Below, one piece after another: positions 7,647-15,288 of a stretch of DNA of 30,617 bases; position 1 is the first letter of the stretch, and each line of letters begins with the position of its first letter. The notes beneath the pieces were generated by a model that saw only the letters and a program-made list of their open reading frames with translations, did not search any database and had not been told where the DNA came from. Location: assembly GCA_900548855.1 (NCBI GenBank), contig URMF01000040.1, forward strand, positions 1 through 30,617, read 5' to 3'. The position numbers and the translations under genes are program-made. This DNA comes from an uncultured Eubacteriales bacterium (lineage in GTDB: Bacteria; Bacillota; Clostridia; Lachnospirales; Lachnospiraceae).

Positions 7647-8222
7647 ATGGAGAACGAGTCATTAATTGTAGGGGGATTTGTGTTTTCCAGTATGAAGGAA
7701 GCACAGATTGCCATGAAAGAACAAAAGAATATCGAAGTTATCCGGGAGAGAACGGAATTTTCCAATCCGGAAGCCATATTTGAACTCTATGTGAAGCTGA
7801 TGGAACGGAATATGTTTAAAACCATAATCGGTTACAACTTTTTGTATGAACTGCGGAATACCCTGATAACAGAATTTTTCTATGATGAGCAGAAGCTTCC
7901 CACAATTCATCTTCCCCAAAATATGGAATATGATAAGGTAAGCAGGTTAAACCAGGGTGTCATGGAAATGAAAATTGAGCAACTGCAGCTTGTGAAAAAG
8001 AGAATGTCAATTGTGATTGCAGCATTGGCATTTATGGTGATTACAATGTTTGTGATTGCGGCAGTGAATCCTAATGTGGGGTATGTGAATACGGAAAGAA
8101 AGGTTGTGGACAAATATTCTGCATGGCAGGAGGATTTAGAGCTGACTGAACAGGATTTGAAACAAAGAGAACAGGCTGTAAAAGAGAAGGAAAAAGAATT
8201 AAATATAGATTCAGCGGAATAA
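7647..8222 (+). CDS. Single-pass membrane protein with C-terminal coiled coil, function unknown
   Basis: The frame is open upstream into ssrA, so the start must be internal. The ATG at 7647 (MENESLIVGGF) is the first plausible one; its ribosome site (GGGGTGG, about 11 bases upstream) is weak. The 191-residue product has a cytosolic N-terminal region of about 118 residues, one membrane helix at about 120-140 (SIVIAALAFMVITMFVIAAV), and a charged heptad-like tail (about 150-187) likely to form a coiled coil. I recognise no family. It lies between ssrA and the two-component pair and is followed by a T-box-like motif and a terminator. Confidence 0.8.
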   Translation: MENESLIVGGFVFSSMKEAQIAMKEQKNIEVIRERTEFSNPEAIFELYVKLMERNMFKTIIGYNFLYELRNTLITEFFYDEQKLPTIHLPQNMEYDKVSRLNQGVMEMKIEQLQLVKKRMSIVIAALAFMVITMFVIAAVNPNVGYVNTERKVVDKYSAWQEDLELTEQDLKQREQAVKEKEKELNIDSAE

Positions 8223-8262
8223 AGTCACAGTTCTAACATAATTTAATGGTACAATTCGTTTT

Positions 8263-8320
8263 AGGGTGGTACTACTGTGGAAGAATGATTTAAGAGACAG
8301 ATAGAGTTACCTGTCTCTTT
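8263..8320 (+). promoter_or_regulatory. T-box-like motif followed by an intrinsic terminator (possible riboswitch remnant)
   Basis: AGGGTGGTAC at 8263-8272 equals the first ten bases of the T-box consensus AGGGTGGTACCGCG. About 20 bases later comes a terminator stem AAGAGACAG (8292-8300) with CTGTCTCTT (8311-8319) and a T run. In real T-box leaders this motif forms the antiterminator that pairs with the tRNA acceptor end. No stem I or specifier loop is apparent, since only 40 non-coding bases lie upstream, and no aminoacyl-tRNA gene follows. It may be a degenerate remnant or a coincidence. Confidence 0.25.
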
Positions 8321-8322
8321 TT
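8292..8322 (+). terminator. Intrinsic terminator after the 7647 gene
   Basis: A 9 bp perfect stem, AAGAGACAG with CTGTCTCTT, is followed by a run of T. The T run passes directly into the first of three tandem hairpin repeats at 8323. Confidence 0.8.
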
Positions 8323-8365
8323 GTTAGCAAGTATATGAGAAAAATGTCCAGTGGATATTTTTTGA
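8323..8365 (+). repeat. 43 bp hairpin repeat, copy 3a (type A), first of tandem triple
   Basis: Starts GTTAGCAAGTATATG. The stem is GAAAAATGTCC, loop AGT, GGATATTTTTT. Relative to copy 2 a C became T in the 3' arm, leaving a G-U wobble, so pairing is kept. It directly follows the T run of the terminator at 8292. Confidence 0.85.
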
Positions 8366-8408
8366 GTTGCCAGGCATATGAGGAAAAGGTTTGGTGGACT
8401 TTTTCTGG
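8366..8408 (+). repeat. 43 bp hairpin repeat, copy 3b (type A), second of tandem triple
   Basis: Starts GTTGCCAGGCATATG immediately after copy 3a. The stem GAAAAGGTTT, loop GGT, GGACTTTTTC is held by three G-U wobbles and seven Watson-Crick pairs despite changes in both arms. Confidence 0.85.
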
Positions 8409-8452
8409 GTTGCCATGCATCCGGAACAAGCTGCCGGTGGCAGGTTCTGTAG
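8409..8452 (+). repeat. 44 bp hairpin repeat, copy 3c (type B), third of tandem triple
   Basis: Starts GTTGCCATGCATCCGG. The stem is CTGCC, loop GGT, GGCAG, with outer A-T pairs across a G-G mismatch. It ends TTCTGTAG rather than in a T tract. The loop is at the same offset (positions 28-30) as in type A copies. It shares 40 of 44 bases with copy 4 at 12577. Confidence 0.85.
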
Positions 8453-8504
8453 ATGAATAAAAATCAGTGGGCAGGCGTTTGTCTGCTTGTAAGGAGGTTG
8501 CTGT

Positions 8505-9188
8505 ATGAGTCAGATTAAAATTTTGGTGGTAGATGATGAGAGCCGTATGCGCAAGCTGGTAAAGGATTTTCTTATCAGAAAGGATTACGCAGTTTTAGAA
8601 GCGGCAAATGGTGAAGAGGCAGTGGATGTTTTTGTTGAGAACAAAGACATTGCTTTGATTATATTAGATGTTATGATGCCCAAAATGGACGGCTGGCAGG
8701 CATGTAAGGAAATCCGCGCATTGTCAGAGGTTCCGATTATTATGCTTACCGCTAAATCGGATGAGAGGGATGAGCTGCTGGGATTTGAGTTAGGAGTAGA
8801 TGAGTATATTTCAAAGCCTTTCAGCCCGAAAATACTTGTGGCAAGGGTAGAGGCTATTTTAAGACGGACATCCGGTGCTTCCCAGGAAGAGGTGCTGGCA
8901 GCTGGCGATATTGAACTGGACATTTCCGCTCATACAGTTAAGGTAAAGGGAAAAAATGTAGACTTAAGTTTTAAGGAGTTTGAACTTTTGAATTACTTTG
9001 TTGTAAACCAGGGAGTGGCGCTTTCCAGGGAAAAAATCCTTAATAATGTCTGGAATTATGATTATTTTGGGGATGCCAGAACAATTGATACACATGTTAA
9101 GAAGCTGCGCAGTAAATTGGGAGACTGCGGCGATTATATCAAAACCATATGGGGTATGGGTTATAAGTTTAATGTAGATGAGGAATAA
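8505..9188 (+). CDS. OmpR/PhoB-family response regulator
   Basis: A DNA-binding regulator phosphorylated by the histidine kinase encoded next to it. The receiver domain (1-118) shows the acidic pair Asp10-Asp11, the phospho-acceptor Asp55 (IILDVMMPKMDG), Thr82 and Lys104 (ISKPF). A winged-helix effector domain (about 126-226) ends in the typical TIWGMGYKF. The 227-residue length is standard. AGGAGG sits 7 bases before the ATG. The kinase starts one base after its stop, so the pair is co-translated. Its target is unknown; the lipoprotein gene just downstream, with its own promoter, is a candidate. Confidence 0.95.
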   Translation: MSQIKILVVDDESRMRKLVKDFLIRKDYAVLEAANGEEAVDVFVENKDIALIILDVMMPKMDGWQACKEIRALSEVPIIMLTAKSDERDELLGFELGVDEYISKPFSPKILVARVEAILRRTSGASQEEVLAAGDIELDISAHTVKVKGKNVDLSFKEFELLNYFVVNQGVALSREKILNNVWNYDYFGDARTIDTHVKKLRSKLGDCGDYIKTIWGMGYKFNVDEE

Positions 9189-9189
9189 T

Positions 9190-10710
9190 ATGATAAAACG
9201 GTTTCAACATTCATTGCGGTTTAAATTAACAATGCTTTTAATGATTATGATGACCATGACGGTATTCAGCTCCCTTGCGGTTACCCAGCTGAGTGTCAAG
9301 GCTTATTTTTTAAGTGAATTAAAGCACCGTATGATTGGCATGTATGAAGATATCAATATGGTATTTATTACAGAGGGGCTGACAGATGAAGAAATCAGGG
9401 AGCATTTATCGAAGCTGGCTGCAGATGGTGAGATTGATATTTTTGTATTATGCCAGGATGGTACCATATACAGCAATATCAATGAGAAAAGCAGGATGTG
9501 GGATAGTATGCAGCTGATTGCCAATCTTCTTGAGGGTAAGGATGAAAAGGATTTGGCAGGTTTGTTTACCGAAGGCAATCAGGGATATTATATCTTTCAC
9601 CAAAACTATGATGATAAAATGAATTCCAATTTCTATGATTTAGTCGGCGTCCTGGATGATGAGAGCAGGATTGCTCTGCGTACTTCTGCCACCAGGTTTA
9701 ACGAGAGTGTGTCGGCGGCGATGCATTTATACTCCTATGTGGGGGGACTTGCCATTATAGTGGGCTGCATGGCAATGTTCTTTATCAGTAGTTCCTATGT
9801 GAAGCCGATTCACGAGATGGCAGTGGTTGCTAAGCGAATGTCACAGCTGGATTTTGAAGCCCGGGTGGAGAGTAACACAAATGACGAGATAGGAGAACTG
9901 GGAAGCAGTATTAACTCTATGTCAAAGGAGCTGGAAGCGACAATTTCGGAGCTTAAAACAGCAAATGCAGAGCTGATGAAGGATATTGAGAAAAAAACGC
10001 AGATAGACGAGATGCGGAAAGAGTTTTTGTCACATGTATCCCATGAATTAAAGACACCGATTGCATTGATTCAGGGTTATGCTGAGGGTTTGAAAGAAAA
10101 TATATTAGACGACCCGGAGAGCAGAGAGTTTTATTGCGAAGTTATTATGGATGAAGCAGACCGTATGAATGTCATGGTCAAGAAGCTGTTGGCATTAAAT
10201 GAGCTGGAGTTTGGAACAAATAAGATTAATTTTGAGAGGTTTGATATAATTGAATTAATGCGCAACATTAATCTTTCCTCAGAAATATTGTTACAACAGA
10301 ATCAGGTGACATTGCAGTTCCCATATGAAAATCCGGTTTATGTATGGGGAGATGAATTTCTGATGGAGGAGGTTTACAGCAATTATCTGACCAATGCTAT
10401 TCACTATGCACCAGAGGGTGGAAATGTGATGATTATTTTAGAAGAAATGGGAGATATATTACGGGTATTAGTCTTTAATGAAGGTGAACAGATTCCGGAA
10501 GAGGAGCTGGATAAAATTTGGATAAAATTTTATAAGGTAGATAAAGCAAGAACCAGGGAATATGGGGGAAGCGGTATTGGCTTATCCATTGTTGCCGCCA
10601 CCATGAAGCTCCATGGCCGGGCATATGGAGCATATAATAAGGAAAATGGAGTGGTATTCTATTTTGAACTGGAGCTTGCAAAGCAGTATTGCGAGGAGAA
10701 AAAAAGTTGA
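9190..10710 (+). CDS. Membrane-bound sensor histidine kinase
   Basis: The partner of the preceding response regulator. I choose the ATG at 9190 (GAGGA 5 bases upstream) over the in-frame ATG at 9178, giving 506 residues. Order: membrane helix 1 (about 13-35), extracytoplasmic sensor (about 36-180), membrane helix 2 (about 181-203), HAMP (about 204-256), dimerisation and phospho-acceptor domain with His285 in FLSHVSHELKTP, and an ATPase domain with Asn402 (N box, YLTNAIHYAP) and the glycine-rich YGGSGIGLSIV (458-468). The G1 position reads VFNEGEQIP, with Asn430 where Asp is usual, a variant I know from clostridial kinases. The extracellular domain has no motif I recognise, so the signal is unknown. 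The stop codon lies inside a promoter for the next gene. Confidence 0.95.
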   Translation: MIKRFQHSLRFKLTMLLMIMMTMTVFSSLAVTQLSVKAYFLSELKHRMIGMYEDINMVFITEGLTDEEIREHLSKLAADGEIDIFVLCQDGTIYSNINEKSRMWDSMQLIANLLEGKDEKDLAGLFTEGNQGYYIFHQNYDDKMNSNFYDLVGVLDDESRIALRTSATRFNESVSAAMHLYSYVGGLAIIVGCMAMFFISSSYVKPIHEMAVVAKRMSQLDFEARVESNTNDEIGELGSSINSMSKELEATISELKTANAELMKDIEKKTQIDEMRKEFLSHVSHELKTPIALIQGYAEGLKENILDDPESREFYCEVIMDEADRMNVMVKKLLALNELEFGTNKINFERFDIIELMRNINLSSEILLQQNQVTLQFPYENPVYVWGDEFLMEEVYSNYLTNAIHYAPEGGNVMIILEEMGDILRVLVFNEGEQIPEEELDKIWIKFYKVDKARTREYGGSGIGLSIVAATMKLHGRAYGAYNKENGVVFYFELELAKQYCEEKKS

Positions 10711-10735
10711 TGTAAAGTGTATTTCATGTTATAAT
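10707..10735 (+). promoter_or_regulatory. Strong sigma-A promoter for the 10843 lipoprotein
   Basis: TTGATG (10707-10712), a 17-base spacer and a perfect TATAAT (10730-10735). The -35 overlaps the stop codon of the histidine kinase. The leader would be about 100 bases. Confidence 0.75.
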
Positions 10736-10842
10736 AAAGCGTAATATTTATTTAAAGAAAATTTTTATAATGCTAGTTTCTGTACAAATTATGCATGGAA
10801 TATAAATTTTTAGATATTGATATAAGGATTGAGGGGACAGAC

Positions 10843-11571
10843 ATGATGAAGAAGTGGTTATCTCTTTTAATGTTAAGCACCTGTGTGTTTTTATTAGCAG
10901 GGTGTAATGATGTAAAAGATTTGACAGATGATGAGACAAAGCTGATTGCGGAGTATGCTGCCGGTTTGCTCTTAGAGTATGATGTGAATTATGTGGACCG
11001 TATTGAAGAAGGGGATAAGGCAGCACAGGAGATGACAGAGGAGGCATCCACAGAACAGGATGATACACAGGAGGTTACTGCGGAAGAGCAGAGTGAAGAA
11101 GATACGGAGGATAATACCTCTGCTGAGGAGCGAATCGTGGGCAGTGAAGGAGATATCGCTAAGATTGCAGGAATAGCAGGTGTATCCGTGAGCCTGAAAG
11201 ATTATCAGATAGTTGATCGGTATCCGGAGACAAAGGAAGAGGATACATTGGTTGACGTTGAAGCAGCGGATGGTTACAAATTGCTTGTAATCCGGTTTAA
11301 GGTTCGGAATACAACAGAGGATGTTGTGAATGTCTCGTTGATAGATAAGCAGCTGGAGTATCATATCGTTTGTAATGGAGTGGATACTGCAGAGCCGATG
11401 CTTACTATTTTAATGAATGATTTGGGAACCTTGGAGACGTCTATACAACCGGGTGAGGAGCAGGAGGCTGTTTTACTGTTTCAAATTTCAGATAATATGA
11501 AGGAACAGCTGGAATCAATTGACCTTTATATTAATTTTAATAATACGGATAATATGCTTGAGATATTATAA
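10843..11571 (+). CDS. Lipoprotein with acidic linker and Ig-like C-terminal domain (DUF4352-like)
   Basis: The ATG at 10843 is preceded by GAGGGG with 6 bases spacing. The 242-residue product has a lipoprotein signal: MMKKW, a hydrophobic core, then LLAGC with lipid-modified Cys21, so it should be anchored outside the cytoplasmic membrane. A Glu/Thr-rich low-complexity stretch (about 65-105) separates an N-terminal segment from a beta-rich C-terminal domain (about 115-242, with VSLKDYQIVDRYP, YKLLVIRFKVRNTTEDVVNVSL and SIQPGEEQEAVLLFQI), resembling the DUF4352/telokin-like fold. It follows a two-component pair, which suggests but does not prove a link. cheV follows after 16 bases. A separate protein of similar plan is encoded at 16557. 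Confidence 0.88.
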   Translation: MMKKWLSLLMLSTCVFLLAGCNDVKDLTDDETKLIAEYAAGLLLEYDVNYVDRIEEGDKAAQEMTEEASTEQDDTQEVTAEEQSEEDTEDNTSAEERIVGSEGDIAKIAGIAGVSVSLKDYQIVDRYPETKEEDTLVDVEAADGYKLLVIRFKVRNTTEDVVNVSLIDKQLEYHIVCNGVDTAEPMLTILMNDLGTLETSIQPGEEQEAVLLFQISDNMKEQLESIDLYINFNNTDNMLEIL

Positions 11572-11587
11572 CAAGGGGGTTTTTGAT

Positions 11588-12505
11588 ATGGATACCAATA
11601 TTTTATTGGAGAGCGGAACAAATGAATTAGAGGTGCTGGAATTTATCGTAGCGGGTAATCATTATGGTATTAATGTTGCAAAAGTGAGGGAGATTCTTTC
11701 AATGACGGATATTACGCCTGTACCAAACTCTCATCCATGTATTGAAGGTATTTTTATGCCGAGAGATACCATTATTACAGTAATTAATCTAGTGAAAGCA
11801 CTTGGTTTTTCTGAGAGCAAGAACCATAAAAGTGATATGCTGATTATTACGAATTTTAATAATCTGAATATTGCCTTTGATGTGGAACAGGTTCTGGGGA
11901 TTCATCGTGTTTCCTGGACAGATATTGTGAAGCCGGATGCCACTGTGAATGCGCCTGGTGCAGGAATTGCAACTGGTATTATTAAGAAACTGGAATCACT
12001 GATTATTGTTTTGGATTTTGAACGTATTGTGGAAGAGATTTGTCCGGAAACCAGTCTTAAGATGTCCGAGCTTGCCGAGTTAGGCGAGAGGGAGCGTAAT
12101 ACCATTCCTATCGTAGTTGCAGAGGATTCCCCAATGCTTCAGAAGCTGGTGTCAGATGCATTAACCCAGTCGGGATATACCAATTTACATATTTATGCCA
12201 ACGGACAGGAAGCCTGGGATAAGCTGCAGGAGCTTAAGAAAAATAACGGAGTGGACTATGGCGTAAAGTGTATTATTACAGATATTGAGATGCCACAGAT
12301 GGATGGTCACAGACTGATTCGGTTAATCAGGAATGATGAGGCATTGAAACATCTGCCAATTATTATTTTTTCTTCCCTGATTAATGAAGATATGAAACGT
12401 AAGGGAGAACGCTTAGGAGCGGATGTACAGATTTCCAAGCCGGAAATCGGGCAGCTGGTAAAGTGTATTGATAACCTCATTCTAAGCGGAATTGGAAACG
12501 AGTGA
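11588..12505 (+). CDS. cheV: Chemotaxis coupling protein CheV (CheW-REC)
   Basis: CheV links chemoreceptors to the CheA kinase and can be phosphorylated to adjust adaptation. The ATG at 11588 has GGGGG about 8 bases upstream; 305 residues is the usual length. Residues about 13-155 form a CheW-like domain (LEFIVAGNHYGINVAKVREIL). Residues about 172-300 form a receiver domain with Asp180, phospho-acceptor Asp232 (ITDIEMPQMDGHRL) and Lys284 (QISKPE). No other chemotaxis or flagellar gene is in the window, so it is an orphan here, as cheV often is. It may be read from the upstream lipoprotein promoter. A very strong terminator follows. Confidence 0.94.
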   Translation: MDTNILLESGTNELEVLEFIVAGNHYGINVAKVREILSMTDITPVPNSHPCIEGIFMPRDTIITVINLVKALGFSESKNHKSDMLIITNFNNLNIAFDVEQVLGIHRVSWTDIVKPDATVNAPGAGIATGIIKKLESLIIVLDFERIVEEICPETSLKMSELAELGERERNTIPIVVAEDSPMLQKLVSDALTQSGYTNLHIYANGQEAWDKLQELKKNNGVDYGVKCIITDIEMPQMDGHRLIRLIRNDEALKHLPIIIFSSLINEDMKRKGERLGADVQISKPEIGQLVKCIDNLILSGIGNE

Positions 12506-12530
12506 AAGGATAGCGAAAAACAGGAGAGCA

Positions 12531-12574
12531 AGACATAATAAAAGGACCGCATATGCAGTCCTTTTATTATGTCT
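12531..12574. terminator. Bidirectional terminator between cheV and the DUF6465 gene
   Basis: AGACATAATAAAAGGAC (12531-12547) pairs perfectly over 17 bp with 12558-12574. The ten-base loop itself contains the palindrome GCATATGC. T-rich sequence on the right and A-rich on the left suit termination of cheV (plus) and of the convergent minus-strand gene. Confidence 0.88.
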
Positions 12575-12576
12575 TT

Positions 12577-12620
12577 GTTGCCATGCATCCGGAAAAAGTT
12601 ACCGGTGGCAAGTTCTGTAG
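12577..12620 (+). repeat. 44 bp hairpin repeat, copy 4 (type B)
   Basis: Starts GTTGCCATGCATCCGG two bases after the cheV terminator. It differs from copy 3c at four positions; one pair of changes converts C-G to T-A in the stem (TTACC with GGCAA), while another leaves an A-C mismatch. It ends TTCTGTAG like copy 3c. Confidence 0.85.
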
Positions 12621-12633
12621 GTGCTGTTAAGAA

Positions 12634-12834
12634 TTAGTCCAGTACAAATTCACCCTTAGTGTCTTCATTGAAAACACAATATACCATGTTCTCCTCTGGC
12701 TTTATGTATAGCTGTAATGATGTAAGTTCAGATACCTTTTTACCGCTTTCCGTCCAGATTTTCTTTGCTTTGGCAACTAATTCTTTTTCCTCTAGTTGTT
12801 TTTCTTGATATTCAACGTATAATGTAGACTTCAT
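12634..12834 (-). CDS. DUF6465-like small protein
   Basis: A 66-residue protein, MKSTLYVEYQEKQ..., whose blocks LYVEYQEKQ, VAKAKKIW, LTSLQLYIKPEENMVYCVFN and GEFVLD resemble the DUF6465 family common in Clostridia (family name from memory). The start is the ATG at 12834: AAGGAGGG lies 6 bases before it, whereas an ATG at 12840 touches the ribosome site. The function is unknown; in related genomes such proteins are small, soluble and mixed alpha/beta. It is convergent with cheV across a shared terminator and has its own promoter. Confidence 0.85.
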   Translation of the reverse strand: MKSTLYVEYQEKQLEEKELVAKAKKIWTESGKKVSELTSLQLYIKPEENMVYCVFNEDTKGEFVLD

Positions 12835-12862
12835 GGACATCCCTCCTTTTGAATACACTTAT

Positions 12863-12891
12863 AATATATAATAAATGCATATAAAAAGCAA
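12863..12891 (-). promoter_or_regulatory. Sigma-A promoter for the DUF6465 gene
   Basis: On the minus strand TTGCTT (12891-12886), a 17-base spacer and TATATT (12868-12863) lie about 30 bases before the start codon at 12834. Confidence 0.6.
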
Positions 12892-12930
12892 GGGTTTAAG
12901 TACAAAATTAAACCAGATGAGAGTTGTTCC

Positions 12931-12959
12931 TTGTTAAAATGAAAAAGATATGGTAGAAT
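12931..12959 (+). promoter_or_regulatory. Sigma-A promoter for the 13042-hisHF unit
   Basis: TTGTTA (12931-12936), a 17-base spacer and TAGAAT (12954-12959). A second perfect TATAAT lies at 13014-13019, with a weak TTAAAA 18 bases before it (12990-12995), and would start RNA close to the ribosome site. Both could be used. Confidence 0.6.
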
Positions 12960-13041
12960 AATCATGTTTGTTTACATAGTTTTAGTGAATTAAAAAATCG
13001 TATGATAATGTTGTATAATATTTATAGAACGAGGTGGCTTT

Positions 13042-14661
13042 ATGGATGAAAATTATCTTGACAATCTTTTGAATGAGGTTTCATTAGACAAGGAGATTGA
13101 CCATAATATTGAGGATGAACTGGATAGCCAGATGGCGAGGGAAAAGAAGAACCGCCAGGAGGAAAATGCTATATCAAAAGAGGATATTTTTAATATGGAT
13201 TTGGAACAGGATGCCAGTTTTTCTTCCATGGAAAATGATTTGGCCTTTTCTGAGGATCAGATGGATGAACTGGATAAGCTGGGAAATCTTGCAGATTTAG
13301 ATATTGGAGATTTGGATTTTTCTGATATTGATTTTGATGATGTGGATATGACGAAGCTGGATGATGTGAATACAGAGAATATGGATGACTTGATAAAAAA
13401 CTTTGAAGGAGATTTAGAGATATCGGATACACATGAGCCATTAGAAGAGGATGCGGCAGCGGTAAAAGAGCCTGAAACAGGTACGGATTCACAGTCTGCT
13501 GATGTAAAGGATGAGGATTTTGATGCAGATTATTTTTTGGACAGCCTGTTAGAGGAAAAGGAAGAGGATGCTGCAAAAGAGGATTCCATTACTGATTTAG
13601 ATGCGGCTCCTGCTAAGGTACAGGCATCCATGGAGGAATCGGAAACGAATGAATTGTCATCAGAGGATGGAGACAGCTTAGATGATTTATTTTCTCTGTT
13701 AGATATAGATGAAGAGAATGGAGAAGGAGAGGTGGCAGCTGACAAGGCTGATAACGATGAAAAGCCTTCTGACAGTCCTGTGTCTGACAGTACGGAAAAT
13801 GCAGAGGCGGAGGCATCACAGGGGAAAAAGAGCATTATGCAGATTTTGTTTGGTGACCCGGATGAGGATGATGTGATCACGGATGAGGAACTGGCGGCAA
13901 TTGAGGCGAAAAAGGCTGCAAAAAAGGCTAAGAAAGAGGAGGCAGATAAGCTTAAAAAGGAAAAAGCAGATGCAGCAAAGGCTGAAAAGGCATTAAAAAA
14001 CGGACAGAAGAAAAAAGAAGAAGATGAGAAAAAGCGGGTAAGGGCAGAGAAAAAGGCGAAACGCAGAGCAGAGGAGCTTGCTAATGCGGAGCCAGAAAAG
14101 AAGCTGAATACTCCAATGGTGATTTTTGTCTTTTCTCTGTTTTTAGGAGGAACCTTCCTGTTCTATATGGCATCGAATAATTTTAATTATGCTCAGGCCA
14201 TAGACAAGGCGGCAAATTATTTTTCCAGCCGGAAGTATCATAGGGCATATGATGAGATTAAGGGAGTAGAGGTAAAGGAAGAGGATCAGAATTTGAAAGA
14301 CCGCATTTATACAGTTATGTATGTGGAGAGGCTATACGAGTCTTATCAGTCTAACATCAAGTTAGGAAGACAGGAAAAAGCTTTAGATTCTCTTCTGCGG
14401 GGAGTAGATAAATACTATGAGCATTATGAAGAGGCGGAGGCGCTGGGAATCACCAGTGATATAGAGTATGCATTCAGTCAGATTCAATCCACATTAACGA
14501 ATCAGTATGGGATTACAGTGGAAAGAGCTGTAGAGATTAATGCAATGACGGATTATGAGTATGTTCAGGTAATTCAAGAATATGTTAAACAACAGGCAGA
14601 AATGGGAAATAGTCTGGAATCTGCATTGCCTAAAGGGCAGGAAGAGGAAGTGAGTGAATGA
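13042..14661 (+). CDS. Large acidic single-pass membrane protein with TPR-like C-terminus, function unknown
   Basis: 539 residues; GAGGTGG lies 5 bases before the ATG. Residues 1-260 are very acidic and probably disordered, with repeated short hydrophobic motifs: YLDNLLNEVSLD (5-16), YFLDSLLEE (164-172) and SLDDLFSLLDIDEE (212-225). A conserved-looking SIMQILFGDPDEDD (264-277) follows, then a Lys/Glu/Ala-rich probable coiled coil (about 282-345), one membrane helix (about 358-377) and a helical region with TPR-like periodicity (about 383-500). By charge the acidic part is cytoplasmic and the helical repeats outside. Its TGA overlaps the hisH start (ATGA), so the two are translationally coupled, which is odd for a histidine gene. 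I do not recognise a family. Confidence 0.88.
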   Translation: MDENYLDNLLNEVSLDKEIDHNIEDELDSQMAREKKNRQEENAISKEDIFNMDLEQDASFSSMENDLAFSEDQMDELDKLGNLADLDIGDLDFSDIDFDDVDMTKLDDVNTENMDDLIKNFEGDLEISDTHEPLEEDAAAVKEPETGTDSQSADVKDEDFDADYFLDSLLEEKEEDAAKEDSITDLDAAPAKVQASMEESETNELSSEDGDSLDDLFSLLDIDEENGEGEVAADKADNDEKPSDSPVSDSTENAEAEASQGKKSIMQILFGDPDEDDVITDEELAAIEAKKAAKKAKKEEADKLKKEKADAAKAEKALKNGQKKKEEDEKKRVRAEKKAKRRAEELANAEPEKKLNTPMVIFVFSLFLGGTFLFYMASNNFNYAQAIDKAANYFSSRKYHRAYDEIKGVEVKEEDQNLKDRIYTVMYVERLYESYQSNIKLGRQEKALDSLLRGVDKYYEHYEEAEALGITSDIEYAFSQIQSTLTNQYGITVERAVEINAMTDYEYVQVIQEYVKQQAEMGNSLESALPKGQEEEVSE

Positions 14662-15287
14662 TAGCAATACTGGATTATGATGCCGGTAATATAAAAAGTG
14701 TAGAAAAAGCACTGGAATATCTTGGACAGGAGGTACGAATTACAAGAGACAGAGAGAAAATCCTGTCAAGTGAGAGGGTGATATTACCGGGAGTGGGCAG
14801 CTTTGGAGATGCTATGGGAAAACTAAGAGATTATAAATTGGATCAGGTAATCTATGATGTGGTAGAAAAGAAAATTCCATTCTTGGGCATTTGTCTGGGA
14901 CTGCAGCTTTTATATGAGAGCAGCGAGGAAGCTCCGGGAGTGACAGGACTGGGATTATTAAAGGGAATCATAAAAAGGCTTCCGGATCAGCCGGGGCTGA
15001 AAATTCCACATATGGGTTGGAATTCCTTGAATATCAGAAAGGATGCAGCGCTGTTTCAAGGAATAGAGGATAATTCCTATGTATATTTTGTGCACTCCTA
15101 TTATTTACAGGCAGAGGAAGAAGAGGAGGTCGCCGCCACAACATTTTATTCTACCCGGATTCATGCAAGTGTAGAAAAGGATAATATTTTTGCGTGTCAG
15201 TTTCATCCGGAAAAGAGCAGTGCAGTAGGACTGAAAATACTTGAGAATTTTATCGCATTGGAATCTCCATTAAAGGAGGGATGTTGA
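14658..15287 (+). CDS. hisH: Imidazole glycerol phosphate synthase, glutaminase subunit HisH
   Basis: Hydrolyses glutamine and passes ammonia to HisF in histidine biosynthesis. The class I amidotransferase triad is Cys79 (LGICLGLQLL), His183 and Glu185 (CQFHPEKSS). The oxyanion block LPGVGSFGDAM and KIPHMGWNSL are also present. 209 residues is normal. The ATG at 14658 overlaps the preceding stop by four bases, and hisF starts one base after this stop, so the three genes form one unit. No other his gene is in the window. Confidence 0.96.
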   Translation: MIAILDYDAGNIKSVEKALEYLGQEVRITRDREKILSSERVILPGVGSFGDAMGKLRDYKLDQVIYDVVEKKIPFLGICLGLQLLYESSEEAPGVTGLGLLKGIIKRLPDQPGLKIPHMGWNSLNIRKDAALFQGIEDNSYVYFVHSYYLQAEEEEEVAATTFYSTRIHASVEKDNIFACQFHPEKSSAVGLKILENFIALESPLKEGC

Positions 15288-15288
15288 T

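Noticed and set aside
8323..8452. Tandem repeats as a CRISPR array
   Set aside because: Units abut without spacers, differ from each other, and single copies occur elsewhere; no cas genes are present.
11519..11546. Promoter for cheV inside the lipoprotein gene (TTGACC, 16 bases, TAATAC)
   Set aside because: The -10 box matches only three of six bases and the region is coding; read-through from the upstream promoter is simpler.
12838..12840. DUF6465 start at ATG 12840
   Set aside because: It directly abuts GGAGGG; the ATG six bases later has proper spacing.
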